DNA of 30,759 bases, taken from positions 1 to 30,759 of the forward strand of contig DASYAZ010000015.1 of the NCBI GenBank assembly GCA_036501085.1. The letters are read 5' to 3'. The notes beneath the pieces were generated by a model. It was given only the letters and a program-made list of their open reading frames with translations, was not told the DNA's origin and ran no database searches. Of the stretch, positions 6,596 to 15,360 are shown piece by piece (position 1 is the first letter of the stretch; each line of letters begins with the position of its first letter). Position numbers and translations under genes: made by a program. This stretch comes from GCA-003244245 sp036501085 (GTDB lineage Bacteria; Actinomycetota; Actinomycetes; Mycobacteriales; Pseudonocardiaceae).

Positions 6596-7417
6596 TCAGC
6601 GGCGGTGCGCGAAGTAGCGCTCACCGACCCGCTGCAACGCCAGATCGAGCCCGAAGGTCTTGGACAGGTTGTCCTCGTTGAGCACCGCTTCCAGCAGGCC
6701 CTGAGCGACCACTGCCCCATCCCGCATCAGCATGGCGTGGGTGAAACCCGGCGGGATCTCCTCGACGTGATGGGTCACCAGCACCGTCGCCGGGGAGCCC
6801 GGGTCGAGCGCCAGCGTGGCCAGCCGGGAGACCAGATCCTCCCGGCCACCCAGGTCCAGGCCCGCCGCCGGCTCGTCGAGCAGCAGTAACTCCGGATCGG
6901 TCATCAGGGCCCTGGCGATCAGCACCCGCTTGCGTTCACCCTCGGACAGGGTGCCGTAACGCCGCCCGGCCATCGCCTCCACACCGAACGCGGCCAGCAA
7001 CCCGGCAGCCCGCGCGCTGTCCAGGTCCTCATACCGCTCCCGCCACCGGCCCAGCACGGCATACCCGGCGCTGACCACCAGGTCGGACACCAGCTCGTCG
7101 CCCGGAATCCGCAGAGCCACCGACGCTGAGGAGAACCCGATCCGCGGGCGGAGCTCGAACACGTCGACTCGGCCCAGCCGCTCGCCGAGTACGTGCACCA
7201 CCCCGCGACTAGGGTGCAGCTCGGTCGCCGCCAGCCGCAGCAAGGTGGTCTTCCCGGCGCCGTTGGGCCCTAGGATGACCCACTTCTCATCCAGCTCCAC
7301 CTGCCAGTCCACCCGATCGAGTAGCGTGCTGGCACCGCGCTGGACGGCCACGCCGTCCATCCGCACCACGAGATCGGTCAGGTCGATCCCGGTTGGCAGC
7401 CCCTCCCGCGCGTTCAC
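6596..7417 (-). CDS. ABC-type ATP-binding protein
   Basis: A 273-residue ATPase subunit. It has Walker A GPNGAGKTT, a signature LSEGERKRVLIARAL in place of the usual LSGGQ, Walker B LLLLDEPAAGLD and the switch His in VTHHVEE. No permease or binding protein is adjacent, so the transported substrate, or a non-transport role, is open. The YlmA/ModF-like layout with the LSEGE signature is common in lone actinobacterial ATPases. The chosen start is GTG 7417: it begins just before the first strand of the domain, and GACAAT lies 6 nt upstream as a possible leaderless promoter. The open frame reaching to 7684 would run into glgX on the other strand. It probably heads a minus-strand operon with the hydratase and VanZ genes. 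Confidence 0.88.
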   Translation of the reverse strand: MNAREGLPTGIDLTDLVVRMDGVAVQRGASTLLDRVDWQVELDEKWVILGPNGAGKTTLLRLAATELHPSRGVVHVLGERLGRVDVFELRPRIGFSSASVALRIPGDELVSDLVVSAGYAVLGRWRERYEDLDSARAAGLLAAFGVEAMAGRRYGTLSEGERKRVLIARALMTDPELLLLDEPAAGLDLGGREDLVSRLATLALDPGSPATVLVTHHVEEIPPGFTHAMLMRDGAVVAQGLLEAVLNEDNLSKTFGLDLALQRVGERYFAHRR

Positions 7418-7459
7418 CCGGCCATTGTCCTGATCGGCACCGTTGGTCACCGGACCGGG

Positions 7460-7465
7460 CAGGAT
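7460..7465 (+). promoter_or_regulatory. candidate leaderless -10 box for glgX
   Basis: CAGGAT lies 6 nt before GTG 7472, and no ribosome site precedes that start. The 54-bp region between the divergent ABC gene and glgX leaves little room for a longer leader. The same hexamer, CAGGAT, lies 7 nt before the thioredoxin-TPR gene at the other end of the window. Confidence 0.35.
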
Positions 7466-7471
7466 GGCCCT

Positions 7472-9544
7472 GTGACCCGACTGTCGCTCTCTCACGTCGG
7501 CCGGCCATTTCCCCTCGGTGCGCACGCCGAGGGCGGCGGGGTGCGCTTCGCGGTGGCGTCCTCGATCGCCACAGCCGTGGAGGTGTGCCTGATCTCCCCC
7601 GACGGTGAGGAACAACGGGTGCCGCTGGTCGAACGCACCTTCGGGGTGTGGCACGGTCTGCTGGCCGGGGTGGGTCCCGGGCAACGGTATGGCTACCGGG
7701 TAGACGGCCCGTGGGAACCCATGCGGGGCCTGTGGTGCAACCCGGCCAAGTTACTTCTCGACCCCTACGCTCGCCGCGTCGAGGGCTCGGTGCGCGACCT
7801 GCAGGCCGCGCTGGGCTACCACGGCGAGCCCGCGGGTCCCCGCTGCCCGGTCGACTCGCTGGGCAGCGTGCCGGTGTCGGTCGTCACCGCGCCCGGCGGC
7901 CCGGATACCGGCATCCGGCCGGACGTGCCGTGGGAGCGCACCGTGCTCTACGAGCTGCACGTCCGCGGCTTCACCCGCACCCACCCCGAGGTGCCGCCCG
8001 AGCACCGCGGCACCTACCTGGGGCTGGCCCACCCCGCGGTGATCTCCTACCTGACCGATCTCGGCGTTACCGCGGTGGAGCTGATGCCGGTCTCGGCGTT
8101 CTGCCCGGAGCCGGCGCTGCTGCGCGCCGGGATGGCCAACTACTGGGGTTACGCGCCGTTGGCCCAGCTCGCGGTGCATCCCGGCTACGCCGCGGCGCCC
8201 GGCGAGGAGATCGCGGAGTTCCGCACCATGGTGGCCGCGCTGCACGCCGCGGGCCTGGAAGTGATCGTCGACGTGGTGGCCAACCACACCTGCGAGGGTG
8301 ACCTGAGCGGCCCCACCCTGGCCTACCGGGGTCTGGACGCGCCCGCCTACTACCTCGAGCACGATCTCACCGGCTGCGGCAACACCCTGGATCCCGGTTC
8401 GCTCACGGTGATCCGGCTGGTCGTCGACGCGTTGCGGTACTGGGCGGGCGAGCTGGGCGTGGACGGGTTCCGCCTTGATCTGGCCAGCGCGCTCGGGCGC
8501 CCCCGGGGCGGGCCGTTCGATCCTTGCGCCCCGCTGCTCACCGCGATCGCCGCGGACCCGCTGCTGTGCACCCGCAAGCTCATCGCCGAACCCTGGGACG
8601 CCACCGCCGAGGGATACCGGGTCGGCGGGTTCCCGGTGGACTTCAGTGAGTGGAACGGGCGCTTTCGCGACGTCACGCGGGATTTCTGGCGCGGTGTCCC
8701 CGGCGTCAGCGAGCTCGCGTCCCGGTTGGCCGGCAGCTCAGATCTCTACGCGAGCAGCGGGCGCAGGCCGTGGGCGTCGATCAACTTCATCACCGCGCAC
8801 GACGGGTTCACCCTGCGGGATCTGGTCTCCTACAACCGCAAGCACAACGACGTCAACGGCGAGGGCGGTACCGACGACAACCGCTCGTGGAACTGCGGGG
8901 TCGAAGGAGACACCGGCGATCCCGCGGTGCGCAGCCTGCGCTGCCGCCAGGCCCGCAACCTGCTGGCCACCCTGGTGCTCTCCACCGGCACTCCGATGCT
9001 GCTGGCCGGTGACGAACGCCGGCGGACCCAGCGCGGCAACAACAACCCCTACCGGCTCGATGACGAGACCTCCTGGCTGGACTGGTCCACCGATCCGGAT
9101 GCCGAGCTGATGAGCACCTTCACCCGCCGCCTGCTCGCGCTGCGCACTGACGCTCCCGCGCTGCGCCAACCCGAGTTCTTCGAGGGTCGCAGCACCCCCA
9201 GTGGCAGCCCTGACCTGGTCTGGTTCCGTCCCGACGGCCGTCCCATGGAACTCGACGACTGGCGGGACGGGCACCGCCAGACCCTCACCATGTGGATCGA
9301 CGGGGCGGATGTGCGCTCCCACCCGGCGCCGCCGGCCGCCGACTCCTGGTTGCTGGTACTGCACGCCGGCGCCCACCCCGTCATGATCACTTTCCCAGGG
9401 ACCGAGTACGGCGAGCGCTACGAGCCCGTGCTGGACACCGGCGCTCCCGACGGCGGACCCGTCCACCCACGCAGCCGACGCCCCGGCACCCGGATGACCA
9501 TCCCCGCGCACACCCTCCTGCTCTTCCGCGCCGTCCGCCGGTAG
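7472..9544 (+). CDS. glgX: glycogen debranching enzyme GlgX
   Basis: A 690-residue GH13 isoamylase-type debranching enzyme that cleaves alpha-1,6 branches of phosphorylase-trimmed glycogen. An N-terminal CBM48-like beta domain (PLGAHAEGGGVRFAV...) precedes the catalytic barrel. Catalytic residues are the nucleophile Asp336 in DGFRLDLA, acid/base Glu373 in LIAEPWDA and transition-state Asp in FITAHDGF. VVANHTCEG and NWGCEG-like NWNCGVEGD segments are also typical. An oddity is that the normally conserved AGDE-G-RTQRGNNN region reads AGDERRRTQRGNNNPYRLDD (514 onward), so residues next to the active cleft differ from relatives I know. GlgP, its usual partner, is encoded about 1.1 kb away. A GGDEF-EAL gene lies at the far end of the cluster; streptomycete GlgX is known to respond to c-di-GMP. 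Confidence 0.95.
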   Translation: MTRLSLSHVGRPFPLGAHAEGGGVRFAVASSIATAVEVCLISPDGEEQRVPLVERTFGVWHGLLAGVGPGQRYGYRVDGPWEPMRGLWCNPAKLLLDPYARRVEGSVRDLQAALGYHGEPAGPRCPVDSLGSVPVSVVTAPGGPDTGIRPDVPWERTVLYELHVRGFTRTHPEVPPEHRGTYLGLAHPAVISYLTDLGVTAVELMPVSAFCPEPALLRAGMANYWGYAPLAQLAVHPGYAAAPGEEIAEFRTMVAALHAAGLEVIVDVVANHTCEGDLSGPTLAYRGLDAPAYYLEHDLTGCGNTLDPGSLTVIRLVVDALRYWAGELGVDGFRLDLASALGRPRGGPFDPCAPLLTAIAADPLLCTRKLIAEPWDATAEGYRVGGFPVDFSEWNGRFRDVTRDFWRGVPGVSELASRLAGSSDLYASSGRRPWASINFITAHDGFTLRDLVSYNRKHNDVNGEGGTDDNRSWNCGVEGDTGDPAVRSLRCRQARNLLATLVLSTGTPMLLAGDERRRTQRGNNNPYRLDDETSWLDWSTDPDAELMSTFTRRLLALRTDAPALRQPEFFEGRSTPSGSPDLVWFRPDGRPMELDDWRDGHRQTLTMWIDGADVRSHPAPPAADSWLLVLHAGAHPVMITFPGTEYGERYEPVLDTGAPDGGPVHPRSRRPGTRMTIPAHTLLLFRAVRR

Positions 9545-9557
9545 GAGCGCGCCCCGC

Positions 9558-9580
9558 CCCCAGCCCAGCCCGGGCTGGGG
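9558..9580. terminator. GC-rich hairpin between convergent genes
   Basis: CCCCAGCC (9558-9565) pairs with GGCTGGGG (9573-9580) around a 7-nt loop. Alternatively the 16-bp perfect palindrome at 9564-9579 forms. It lies 13 bp after the glgX stop and before the end of the convergent DUF559-type gene, where a two-way terminator is expected. No U-tract follows, as is common in actinomycetes. Confidence 0.5.
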
Positions 9581-9642
9581 CATGATCGCCGTTTGTGTGC
9601 GCTGAGCGACAAGAAATGTCGCCTACGGCACCCAACCAGTGA

Positions 9643-10566
9643 TCATGATCGCAGCGCCGCGGTGATCTGTGCGATCACCGCTTCCGGCCGGGCGGTCAGG
9701 TCGTGCCAGGTGAAGCGCAGCACGGTCCATCCCGCGAGCACCAGCGCGTTTTGCCGGCGCCGATCATGAGAGAACCGAGTGACGTCGGAGTGCCACGCCC
9801 AGCCATCGATCTCCAGCGCCAGCCGGCGCTCCACGAAGGCTACGTCGACCCAGTGCTCGACTCCGGCGAGCACGATCCGGAAATTCGCCACCCAGCCGCC
9901 TATCCGGGCGCGCCGCATCAACCCGTGCAAGACCCGTTCAGCCTGCGAGCACGCGCCGTCCGCCGCGCACCGCAGGATCCGCCCCAACCAGGGTGATCCG
10001 TGCCGCCCTATCGAGCGGCAGTACGCAGCGTGCAACTCTGCGAACGACACCCGTCGCTGCAGGACCCGATCCACCAACGGCGGCCCGGAGTCCCGGCCCA
10101 GCGCCGCCGCAGCGTCGAGAACGGTGAGCGGCAGGGCCGTCACCGGCAACCCGCGCAGCACCACGAGATCCACTGGGTCGAGATCGCGCCGCCGCAGGAT
10201 CACGCCTGGTGGGCAGCGGCGGGCGCGCCCGCGAGGCACAGTCACCTCGGCGGCTCCTGGTGCCCACTCCCGCAGCTGCCACCACCATGCCGCGGTCAGC
10301 CCGCTCGCCACCGCGCCCGGACCCGCCCACGCCACTGCCGCTCGGGTGCTGACTCGCTGGTCAGGCTCATACCGGCTGGTCAGGAGCACCCCCGGGTGCA
10401 GCCTGCACCACTCACCGGTACGAACCCGGTGCTGCACCTGCCGGGGTGTCCACCCGCCCCGCAGGGCCTCATCCAAGGTGAGCACGCCGTCTCGACCATT
10501 CAGCAGCTTCTCGATCACCACAAGCGGCAGCATCACTGACCAGGCGCTCGCCTGGGGACGCACCAT
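9643..10566 (-). CDS. DUF559 endonuclease-like protein with AbiEi-type N-terminus
   Basis: A protein of about 307 residues common in actinobacteria. The N-terminal part resembles the AbiEi-type winged-helix region (GVLTLDEALRGGWTPRQVQ, then GEWCRLHPGVLL). The C-terminal part is a DUF559 domain related to Vsr-like nucleases, with WVDVAF, LALEIDGWAWH and FSHDRRRQNALVLAGWTVLRFTW. The Asp...Glu-x-Asp arrangement fits a PD-(D/E)xK-like site. The biological role is not established; links to toxin-antitoxin or defence systems are only by similarity. The start is uncertain: ATG 10566 is chosen because AGG lies 6 nt upstream, but ATG 10533 is equally possible. It sits alone between glgX (convergent) and glgP (same strand, 84 bp away), so it looks like an insertion into the glucan cluster. 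Confidence 0.75.
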   Translation of the reverse strand: MVRPQASAWSVMLPLVVIEKLLNGRDGVLTLDEALRGGWTPRQVQHRVRTGEWCRLHPGVLLTSRYEPDQRVSTRAAVAWAGPGAVASGLTAAWWWQLREWAPGAAEVTVPRGRARRCPPGVILRRRDLDPVDLVVLRGLPVTALPLTVLDAAAALGRDSGPPLVDRVLQRRVSFAELHAAYCRSIGRHGSPWLGRILRCAADGACSQAERVLHGLMRRARIGGWVANFRIVLAGVEHWVDVAFVERRLALEIDGWAWHSDVTRFSHDRRRQNALVLAGWTVLRFTWHDLTARPEAVIAQITAALRS

Positions 10567-10650
10567 GATCAACCTGTGGACAGCACCCCTGGGTGTGGAC
10601 AACTCATCCGGCCGCGCCCCCGCTGATGATCGCCGTGATCAGCGGGTGGG

Positions 10651-13200
10651 CTAGGTGGCCAGGTGGAGTAGGCCGAACTCGGCGGGGGTGGACATCAGGG
10701 GGTGCTGGGGTAGCACCCGGACGGTGTAGCCGAGCAGCCCGGCATGGGGAAGGCGCACGGTGACCTCGAAACGCTCGCCCATGTCGTCGGGTGAGTCAGG
10801 ATCGTCCACCGGCTCCATGGTGACCACCAGCGGATCCCGGAGCTCGTCACCGTCGTCGACCCGACCGACGACGGCCTGAACGTGCACGTCGGCGGGTTGC
10901 AGGCCGGCCAGTTCGACGGTCGCGCGGACGGTCATCTCCGAACCCAGCGACGGTGTGTCGGGCAGCCCGGAGATATCCACCTGCGCGACCCGCACCGCCG
11001 GCCAGGCGGCCCGGACCCGCGACCGGTAGCCGGCCAGTGCCCGGGCACCCGCGAAGGAGTCGGCCTGCACCACCGCGGCCGAGCGGGCGGCGGGCGCGTA
11101 GAGACCCGTCACGTATTCCTGCACCATCCGGCAGGCCTGGACCTGCGGGCCCAGCGTGGCCAGGGTGTGGCGGACGAGGGCAACCCAGCTGGTGGGCACG
11201 CCGTCGGCGCCCCGTTCGTAGAACTGGGGCGCCACCTGGGTGGCGATCAGCTCGTAGAGCGCGAGCGCCTCCAGGGTGTCCCGCCGCTCCGGGTTCTCCA
11301 CGCCATCGGCGGTCGGGATCGCCCAGCCGTTCTTGCCGTCGTAGAGCTCGTCCCACCAGCCGTCCCGGATCGAGAGGTTGAGCCCGCCGTTGAGCGCCGA
11401 TTTCATCCCCGAGGTGCCGCAGGCCTCCAGCGGGCGCAGCGGGTTGTTCAACCAGACATCGCAGCCCCAGTACAGGTACCGGGCCATCGACATGTCGTAG
11501 TCGGGCAGGAACACCATCCGGTGCCGGACATCCGGCGAGTCGGCGAACTGGACCACCTGCTGGATCAGCGCCTTCCCCCCGTCGTCAGCGGGGTGGGACT
11601 TGCCGGCGATGATCAGCTGCACCGGGTGGTCGGGGTCCAGCAGCAGCGCCCGGAGCCGCTCCGGGTCCCGCAGCATCAGGGTGAGCCGCTTGTAGGTGGG
11701 CACCCGGCGGGCGAAGCCGATGGTGAGCACCTGGGGGTCGAAGACCCGCGAGGTCCAGCCCAGCTCCGGCGCGGACGCACCCCGCTCCAGCCAGGCGGCC
11801 CGGACCCGCCGGCGCACCTCTTCGACCAGCTTGGCTCGCAGCAGGCAGCGCAGGTCCCACAGCAGGGTGTCCGGGGCGGACAGCGCGGCGCTCTGCTCGG
11901 GCTCGCCGAGCAGGCTGGCGATCTCCCGGGCCGCCCAGGTCGGCCCGTGCACCCCGTTGGTGACCGAGCCGATCGGTACCTCGTCGATGTCGAACTGTGG
12001 CCACAACCCGCGGAACATGGATCGGGACACCGCTCCGTGCAGCTGCGAGACACCGTTGGCGCGTTGCGCCAGCCGCAAACCCATGTGCGCCATGTTGAAC
12101 ATGCCGGGGTGCTCCTCAGTCCCCAGCTCCAGAACCCGGGTGAGCTCGACGCCGGGCAGCAGCGTGACCCCGTCGCCCGACTCACCGAAGTAGTGCCGCA
12201 CCAGATCCACCGGGAAACGATCGATCCCGGCCGGCACCGGGGTGTGCGTGGTGAACACGGTGCCGGCCCGCACCGCCGCCAGCGCCTGGTCGAAGCTCAA
12301 CCCCTGGCCGGTGATCAGCTCCCGGATCCGTTCCAGGCCGAGGAAGCCGGCGTGACCTTCGTTGGTGTGGAAGACCACGGGTTCAGGATGGCCGGTGAGC
12401 TGGCAGAACAGCCGCAGCGCACGGACTCCGCCGATGCCGGCCAGGATCTCCTGGGTGATCCGGTGGTCCTGGTCCCCACCGTAGAGCCGGTCAGTGACCC
12501 CGCGCAGCTCGTCGGGATTGTCCTCGATGTCGCTGTCCAGCAGTAGCAGCGGTACCCGGCCGATGTCGGCCCGCCAGATCCGCGCCCGGAGGATCCGCCC
12601 ACCCGGCATACCGACGTGCACCAGCAGCGGCGCTCCAGCGGCATCGGCCAGCAGCCGCAGCGGCAGGCCCTGCGGGTCCAGCGCCGGGTAATGCTCCAGC
12701 TGCCAACCATCCAGCGACAGCGACTGGCGGAAATAGCCCGAGCGGTAGAGCAGCCCGACCCCGATCAGCGGCACCCCCAGGTCCGAGGCGGCCTTGAGGT
12801 GATCGCCCGCCAGCACGCCCAAGCCGCCGGAGTAGAACGGGAGCACCTCGGAAACACCGAACTCCATCGAGAAGTAGCCGATCGCGGCGGGCAGGTCCTC
12901 CGGGCGCCGCTGGTACCACCGGGACTCGTCCAGGTAGGAACGGAGATCCTCGGCAAGAGCCTGGGTGCGCGCCACCACGGCCTCGTCGGCGGCCAGCGCC
13001 GTCAACCGCCGGGTGGGAATCTCACCGAGCAACCGCACCGGATCACCTTTGACGGCGGCCCAGGTGCGCTCGTCCAGCGAGGCGAACAAGTCCTGGGTCG
13101 GCGGGTGCCAAGTCCACCGCAGGTTCGTGGCCAGCGTCTCCAGCGGCGCCAGGGACCCCGGTAGCTGGGCACGGACGGTGAACCGGCGCAGTGCTCGCAC
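10651..13200 (-). CDS. glgP: alpha-glucan (glycogen) phosphorylase
   Basis: An 849-residue GT35 phosphorylase of the short bacterial type with a DUF3417 N-terminal domain (LETLATNLRWTWHPPTQDLF, residues about 21-40). It releases glucose-1-phosphate from alpha-1,4-glucan ends. The pyridoxal phosphate site is clear: EACGTSGMKSALNGGLNLSI with Lys600 as the Schiff-base lysine. FHTNEGHAGF and VFTTHTPVPAGIDRF are also conserved. The C-terminal 150 residues form an extra beta-rich region found in this subgroup. Start GTG 13200 is preceded by TAAGGT with 7 nt spacing and no ribosome site, pointing to a leaderless transcript. It is divergent from glgE, so degradation and synthesis of glucan share a control region of 189 bp. 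Confidence 0.95.
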   Translation of the reverse strand: MRALRRFTVRAQLPGSLAPLETLATNLRWTWHPPTQDLFASLDERTWAAVKGDPVRLLGEIPTRRLTALAADEAVVARTQALAEDLRSYLDESRWYQRRPEDLPAAIGYFSMEFGVSEVLPFYSGGLGVLAGDHLKAASDLGVPLIGVGLLYRSGYFRQSLSLDGWQLEHYPALDPQGLPLRLLADAAGAPLLVHVGMPGGRILRARIWRADIGRVPLLLLDSDIEDNPDELRGVTDRLYGGDQDHRITQEILAGIGGVRALRLFCQLTGHPEPVVFHTNEGHAGFLGLERIRELITGQGLSFDQALAAVRAGTVFTTHTPVPAGIDRFPVDLVRHYFGESGDGVTLLPGVELTRVLELGTEEHPGMFNMAHMGLRLAQRANGVSQLHGAVSRSMFRGLWPQFDIDEVPIGSVTNGVHGPTWAAREIASLLGEPEQSAALSAPDTLLWDLRCLLRAKLVEEVRRRVRAAWLERGASAPELGWTSRVFDPQVLTIGFARRVPTYKRLTLMLRDPERLRALLLDPDHPVQLIIAGKSHPADDGGKALIQQVVQFADSPDVRHRMVFLPDYDMSMARYLYWGCDVWLNNPLRPLEACGTSGMKSALNGGLNLSIRDGWWDELYDGKNGWAIPTADGVENPERRDTLEALALYELIATQVAPQFYERGADGVPTSWVALVRHTLATLGPQVQACRMVQEYVTGLYAPAARSAAVVQADSFAGARALAGYRSRVRAAWPAVRVAQVDISGLPDTPSLGSEMTVRATVELAGLQPADVHVQAVVGRVDDGDELRDPLVVTMEPVDDPDSPDDMGERFEVTVRLPHAGLLGYTVRVLPQHPLMSTPAEFGLLHLAT

Positions 13201-13207
13201 CCGCTGG

Positions 13208-13213
13208 ACCTTA
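13208..13213 (-). promoter_or_regulatory. candidate leaderless -10 box for glgP
   Basis: On the minus strand TAAGGT (fits TAnnnT) ends 7 nt before the glgP GTG at 13200. No Shine-Dalgarno sequence is present. No convincing -35 element was seen. Confidence 0.45.
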
Positions 13214-13342
13214 TCGCGCAGCCCCGGGTTGCGGGGACCGAACCTCGTTAAGAGAACGTGATATCCCCAGCGGGCCCATCAGAACCAGGTCAAAAAAGGG
13301 TCACATTCGATGGGCGTGGCGGGACCCGGCCCGGCAGACTGA

Positions 13343-13378
13343 GGGGCTGGGCTGGGGGACGGGGCTGGGGAGCGAGGG
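13343..13378 (+). other. G-quadruplex-forming tract in the glgE leader
   Basis: Six G-runs (4, 3, 5, 4, 4 and 3 Gs) occur on the coding strand. The first five are separated by only 2-nt spacers (CT, CT, AC, CT) and the last by 5 nt. This fits the classical G3+N1-7 rule several times over. The tract ends 11 nt before the glgE start codon and just upstream of the GGGAGG-like ribosome site, so it would lie in the mRNA leader or the promoter. Folding in DNA or RNA is predicted, not shown. Confidence 0.6.
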
Positions 13379-13389
13379 AGGCCGGAAGC

Positions 13390-15360
13390 GTGACTGGTCG
13401 GATCGCCATCGACGACGTGACGCCCGTGATCTCGTGTGGGAGGTATCCCAGCAAGGCAGTCGTCGGGGAACACGTACCGATCAGCGCCTCGGTGTGGCGG
13501 GACGGCCACGACGCGGTGGGCGCCACGGTGGTCTGGCGTGGTCCCGGCAGCCAGCCACCCAGCCAGCTCCGGATGCAGCCCGGGCCACCAGGTCTCGACC
13601 AGTTCACCGCGACGGTCGTCGCGGACCGGGTGGGCTGGTGGAGCTACCGGGTGGATGGCTGGGCCGATCCGTGGGAGACCTGGCGGCATGCGATCACCAC
13701 GAAGATCGACGCAGGGCAGGCCGCGGCCGAGCTGGAGAACGACCTGATCGTCGGCGCGCGGTTGCTGGAGCGCGCCGCGCGACGTCCCGGCCAGCAGTCC
13801 AACCGGGCAGCGCTCAGCGTCGCCGCGGCAGCGTTGCGAGATGCGGACGGCCAGCTCGGCGAGCGGGTCGGCCCCGCGCTCGCGCCACCAGTGCACCGGA
13901 TCCTGACCGACGATCCGCTCCGTGATCTGGTCACCAAGGGCCCGTCGCACAAGGTGTGGGTGGACCGGCCCCGGGCACTGTTCAGCTCCTGGTACGAGTT
14001 CTTCCCACGCTCCACCGGAGGGTGGGATGCCGAGGGCAACCCGGTGCACGGCACCTTCGCGACGGCCACCCGGGAGCTGGACCGGATCGCCGGGATGGGC
14101 TTCGACGTGGTGTACCTGCCACCGATCCATCCGATCGGCGAGGTGAACCGCAAGGGCCCCAACAACACCGCACCGGCCGGACCCGAGGACCTCGGCTCGC
14201 CGTGGGCGATCGGGTCGTCCGAGGGCGGGCACGATGCCATTCACCCCCAGCTGGGCACGCTCGAGGACTTCGAGGCCTTCGTCGCCCGGACCCGCGAGCT
14301 CGGCATGGAGGTCGCGCTGGACTTCGCACTGCAGGTCGCGCCGGATCATCCGTGGGCGAAGGAGCACCAGGAGTGGTTCACCACCCTGCCCGACGGGACG
14401 ATCGCCTACGCGGAGAACCCGCCCAAGCGCTACCAGGACATCTACCCGCTCAACTTCGACACCGACCACCGGGGCAGCTACCTGGAGATGCGGCGGGTGC
14501 TGCTGTACTGGGTGGAGCACGGGGTGCGGATCTTCCGGGTGGACAACCCGCACACCAAGCCACCGGACTTCTGGGAGTGGCTGATCTGGCAGGTCAAGGA
14601 GCGGTACCCGGACGTGCTGTTCCTCTCCGAGGCGTTCACCCGCCCCGCGCGTCTCTACGGGCTGGCCCGGCTGGGTTTCACCCAGTCCTACACCTACTTC
14701 ACCTGGCGCACCGGCAAGGAAGAGCTCACCGACTACGCGACCGAGCTGGCGTCCCGGGCGGACGAGATGCGGCCGAACTTCTTCGTCAACACCCCGGACA
14801 TCCTGCACGCGTCGCTGCAGCAGGGCGGGCCCGGCATGTTCGCCATCCGCGCCGCGCTGGCCGCCACGCTCTCTCCCTCGTGGGGCGTCTACTCTGGTTT
14901 CGAGCTCTTCGAGAACACCCCGGTACGAGCAGGCAGCGAGGAATACCTGGACAGCGAGAAGTACCAACTGCGCCCCCGGGACTTCGCCGGCGCGCTGGCG
15001 CAGGGGCGCTCGCTGGAACCGTGGATCACCCAGCTCAACATGATCCGGCGGGCGCATCCTGCGTTGCAGCAGCTGCGCAGGCTGCATTTCCACCTAGTGG
15101 ACAACGATTCCCTGCTGGCCTACTCCAAGACCGATCCGGCCAGCGGTGACACCGTGATCTGCGTGGTCACTCTGGAGCCGTTCAGCACCGTCAGCGGGAT
15201 GGTGTCGCTGGACCTGCCAGCCCTGGGCTTGGACCGGATGGACCGCTTCCTCGTGCGCGACGAGGTCAGCGGCGAAACCTACGACTGGGGCCAGACCAAC
15301 TTCGTGCAGCTGCAACCCTGGCGCGCCGTCGCCCACATCCTGGGGGTCGTGAGTGCGTAA
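13390..15360 (+). CDS. glgE: alpha-1,4-glucan:maltose-1-phosphate maltosyltransferase GlgE
   Basis: A 656-residue GH13 enzyme that transfers maltosyl units from maltose-1-phosphate to the non-reducing end of alpha-1,4-glucan. The N-terminus GRIAIDDVTPVISCGRYPSK is the standard GlgE opening. Catalytic residues are nucleophile Asp385 in RIFRVDNPHTKPP and acid/base Glu414 in LFLSEAF, 29 residues apart as in streptomycete GlgE. STGGWDAEGNPVHGTF, YLPPIHPIGEVNRKG and EYLDSEKYQLRPRDF are further hallmarks. Start GTG 13390 is chosen because it matches the family N-terminus; the frame extends upstream to 13258, but that part is G-rich leader. The maltose-1-phosphate comes from the Mak encoded at 20664. 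The stop overlaps the methyltransferase start by 8 bp. Confidence 0.97.
   Translation: MTGRIAIDDVTPVISCGRYPSKAVVGEHVPISASVWRDGHDAVGATVVWRGPGSQPPSQLRMQPGPPGLDQFTATVVADRVGWWSYRVDGWADPWETWRHAITTKIDAGQAAAELENDLIVGARLLERAARRPGQQSNRAALSVAAAALRDADGQLGERVGPALAPPVHRILTDDPLRDLVTKGPSHKVWVDRPRALFSSWYEFFPRSTGGWDAEGNPVHGTFATATRELDRIAGMGFDVVYLPPIHPIGEVNRKGPNNTAPAGPEDLGSPWAIGSSEGGHDAIHPQLGTLEDFEAFVARTRELGMEVALDFALQVAPDHPWAKEHQEWFTTLPDGTIAYAENPPKRYQDIYPLNFDTDHRGSYLEMRRVLLYWVEHGVRIFRVDNPHTKPPDFWEWLIWQVKERYPDVLFLSEAFTRPARLYGLARLGFTQSYTYFTWRTGKEELTDYATELASRADEMRPNFFVNTPDILHASLQQGGPGMFAIRAALAATLSPSWGVYSGFELFENTPVRAGSEEYLDSEKYQLRPRDFAGALAQGRSLEPWITQLNMIRRAHPALQQLRRLHFHLVDNDSLLAYSKTDPASGDTVICVVTLEPFSTVSGMVSLDLPALGLDRMDRFLVRDEVSGETYDWGQTNFVQLQPWRAVAHILGVVSA

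Noticed and set aside
10882..12546. 554-codon plus-strand open frame opposite glgP
   Set aside because: It mirrors the third-position GC bias of glgP, and no domain is recognisable.
13288..13304. Direct repeat GGTCA...GGTCA in the glgP-glgE intergenic region
   Set aside because: Two 5-6 bp half-sites 11 bp apart are too short to support as an operator without comparison to relatives.
13258..13389. Upstream extension of the GlgE frame
   Set aside because: The extra 44 residues encode a Gly/Arg-rich translation of the G-tract leader; family members begin near GRIAIDDV.
13279..15093. 604-codon minus-strand open frame opposite glgE
   Set aside because: It lies entirely antisense to a gene with verified catalytic residues and has no family resemblance.
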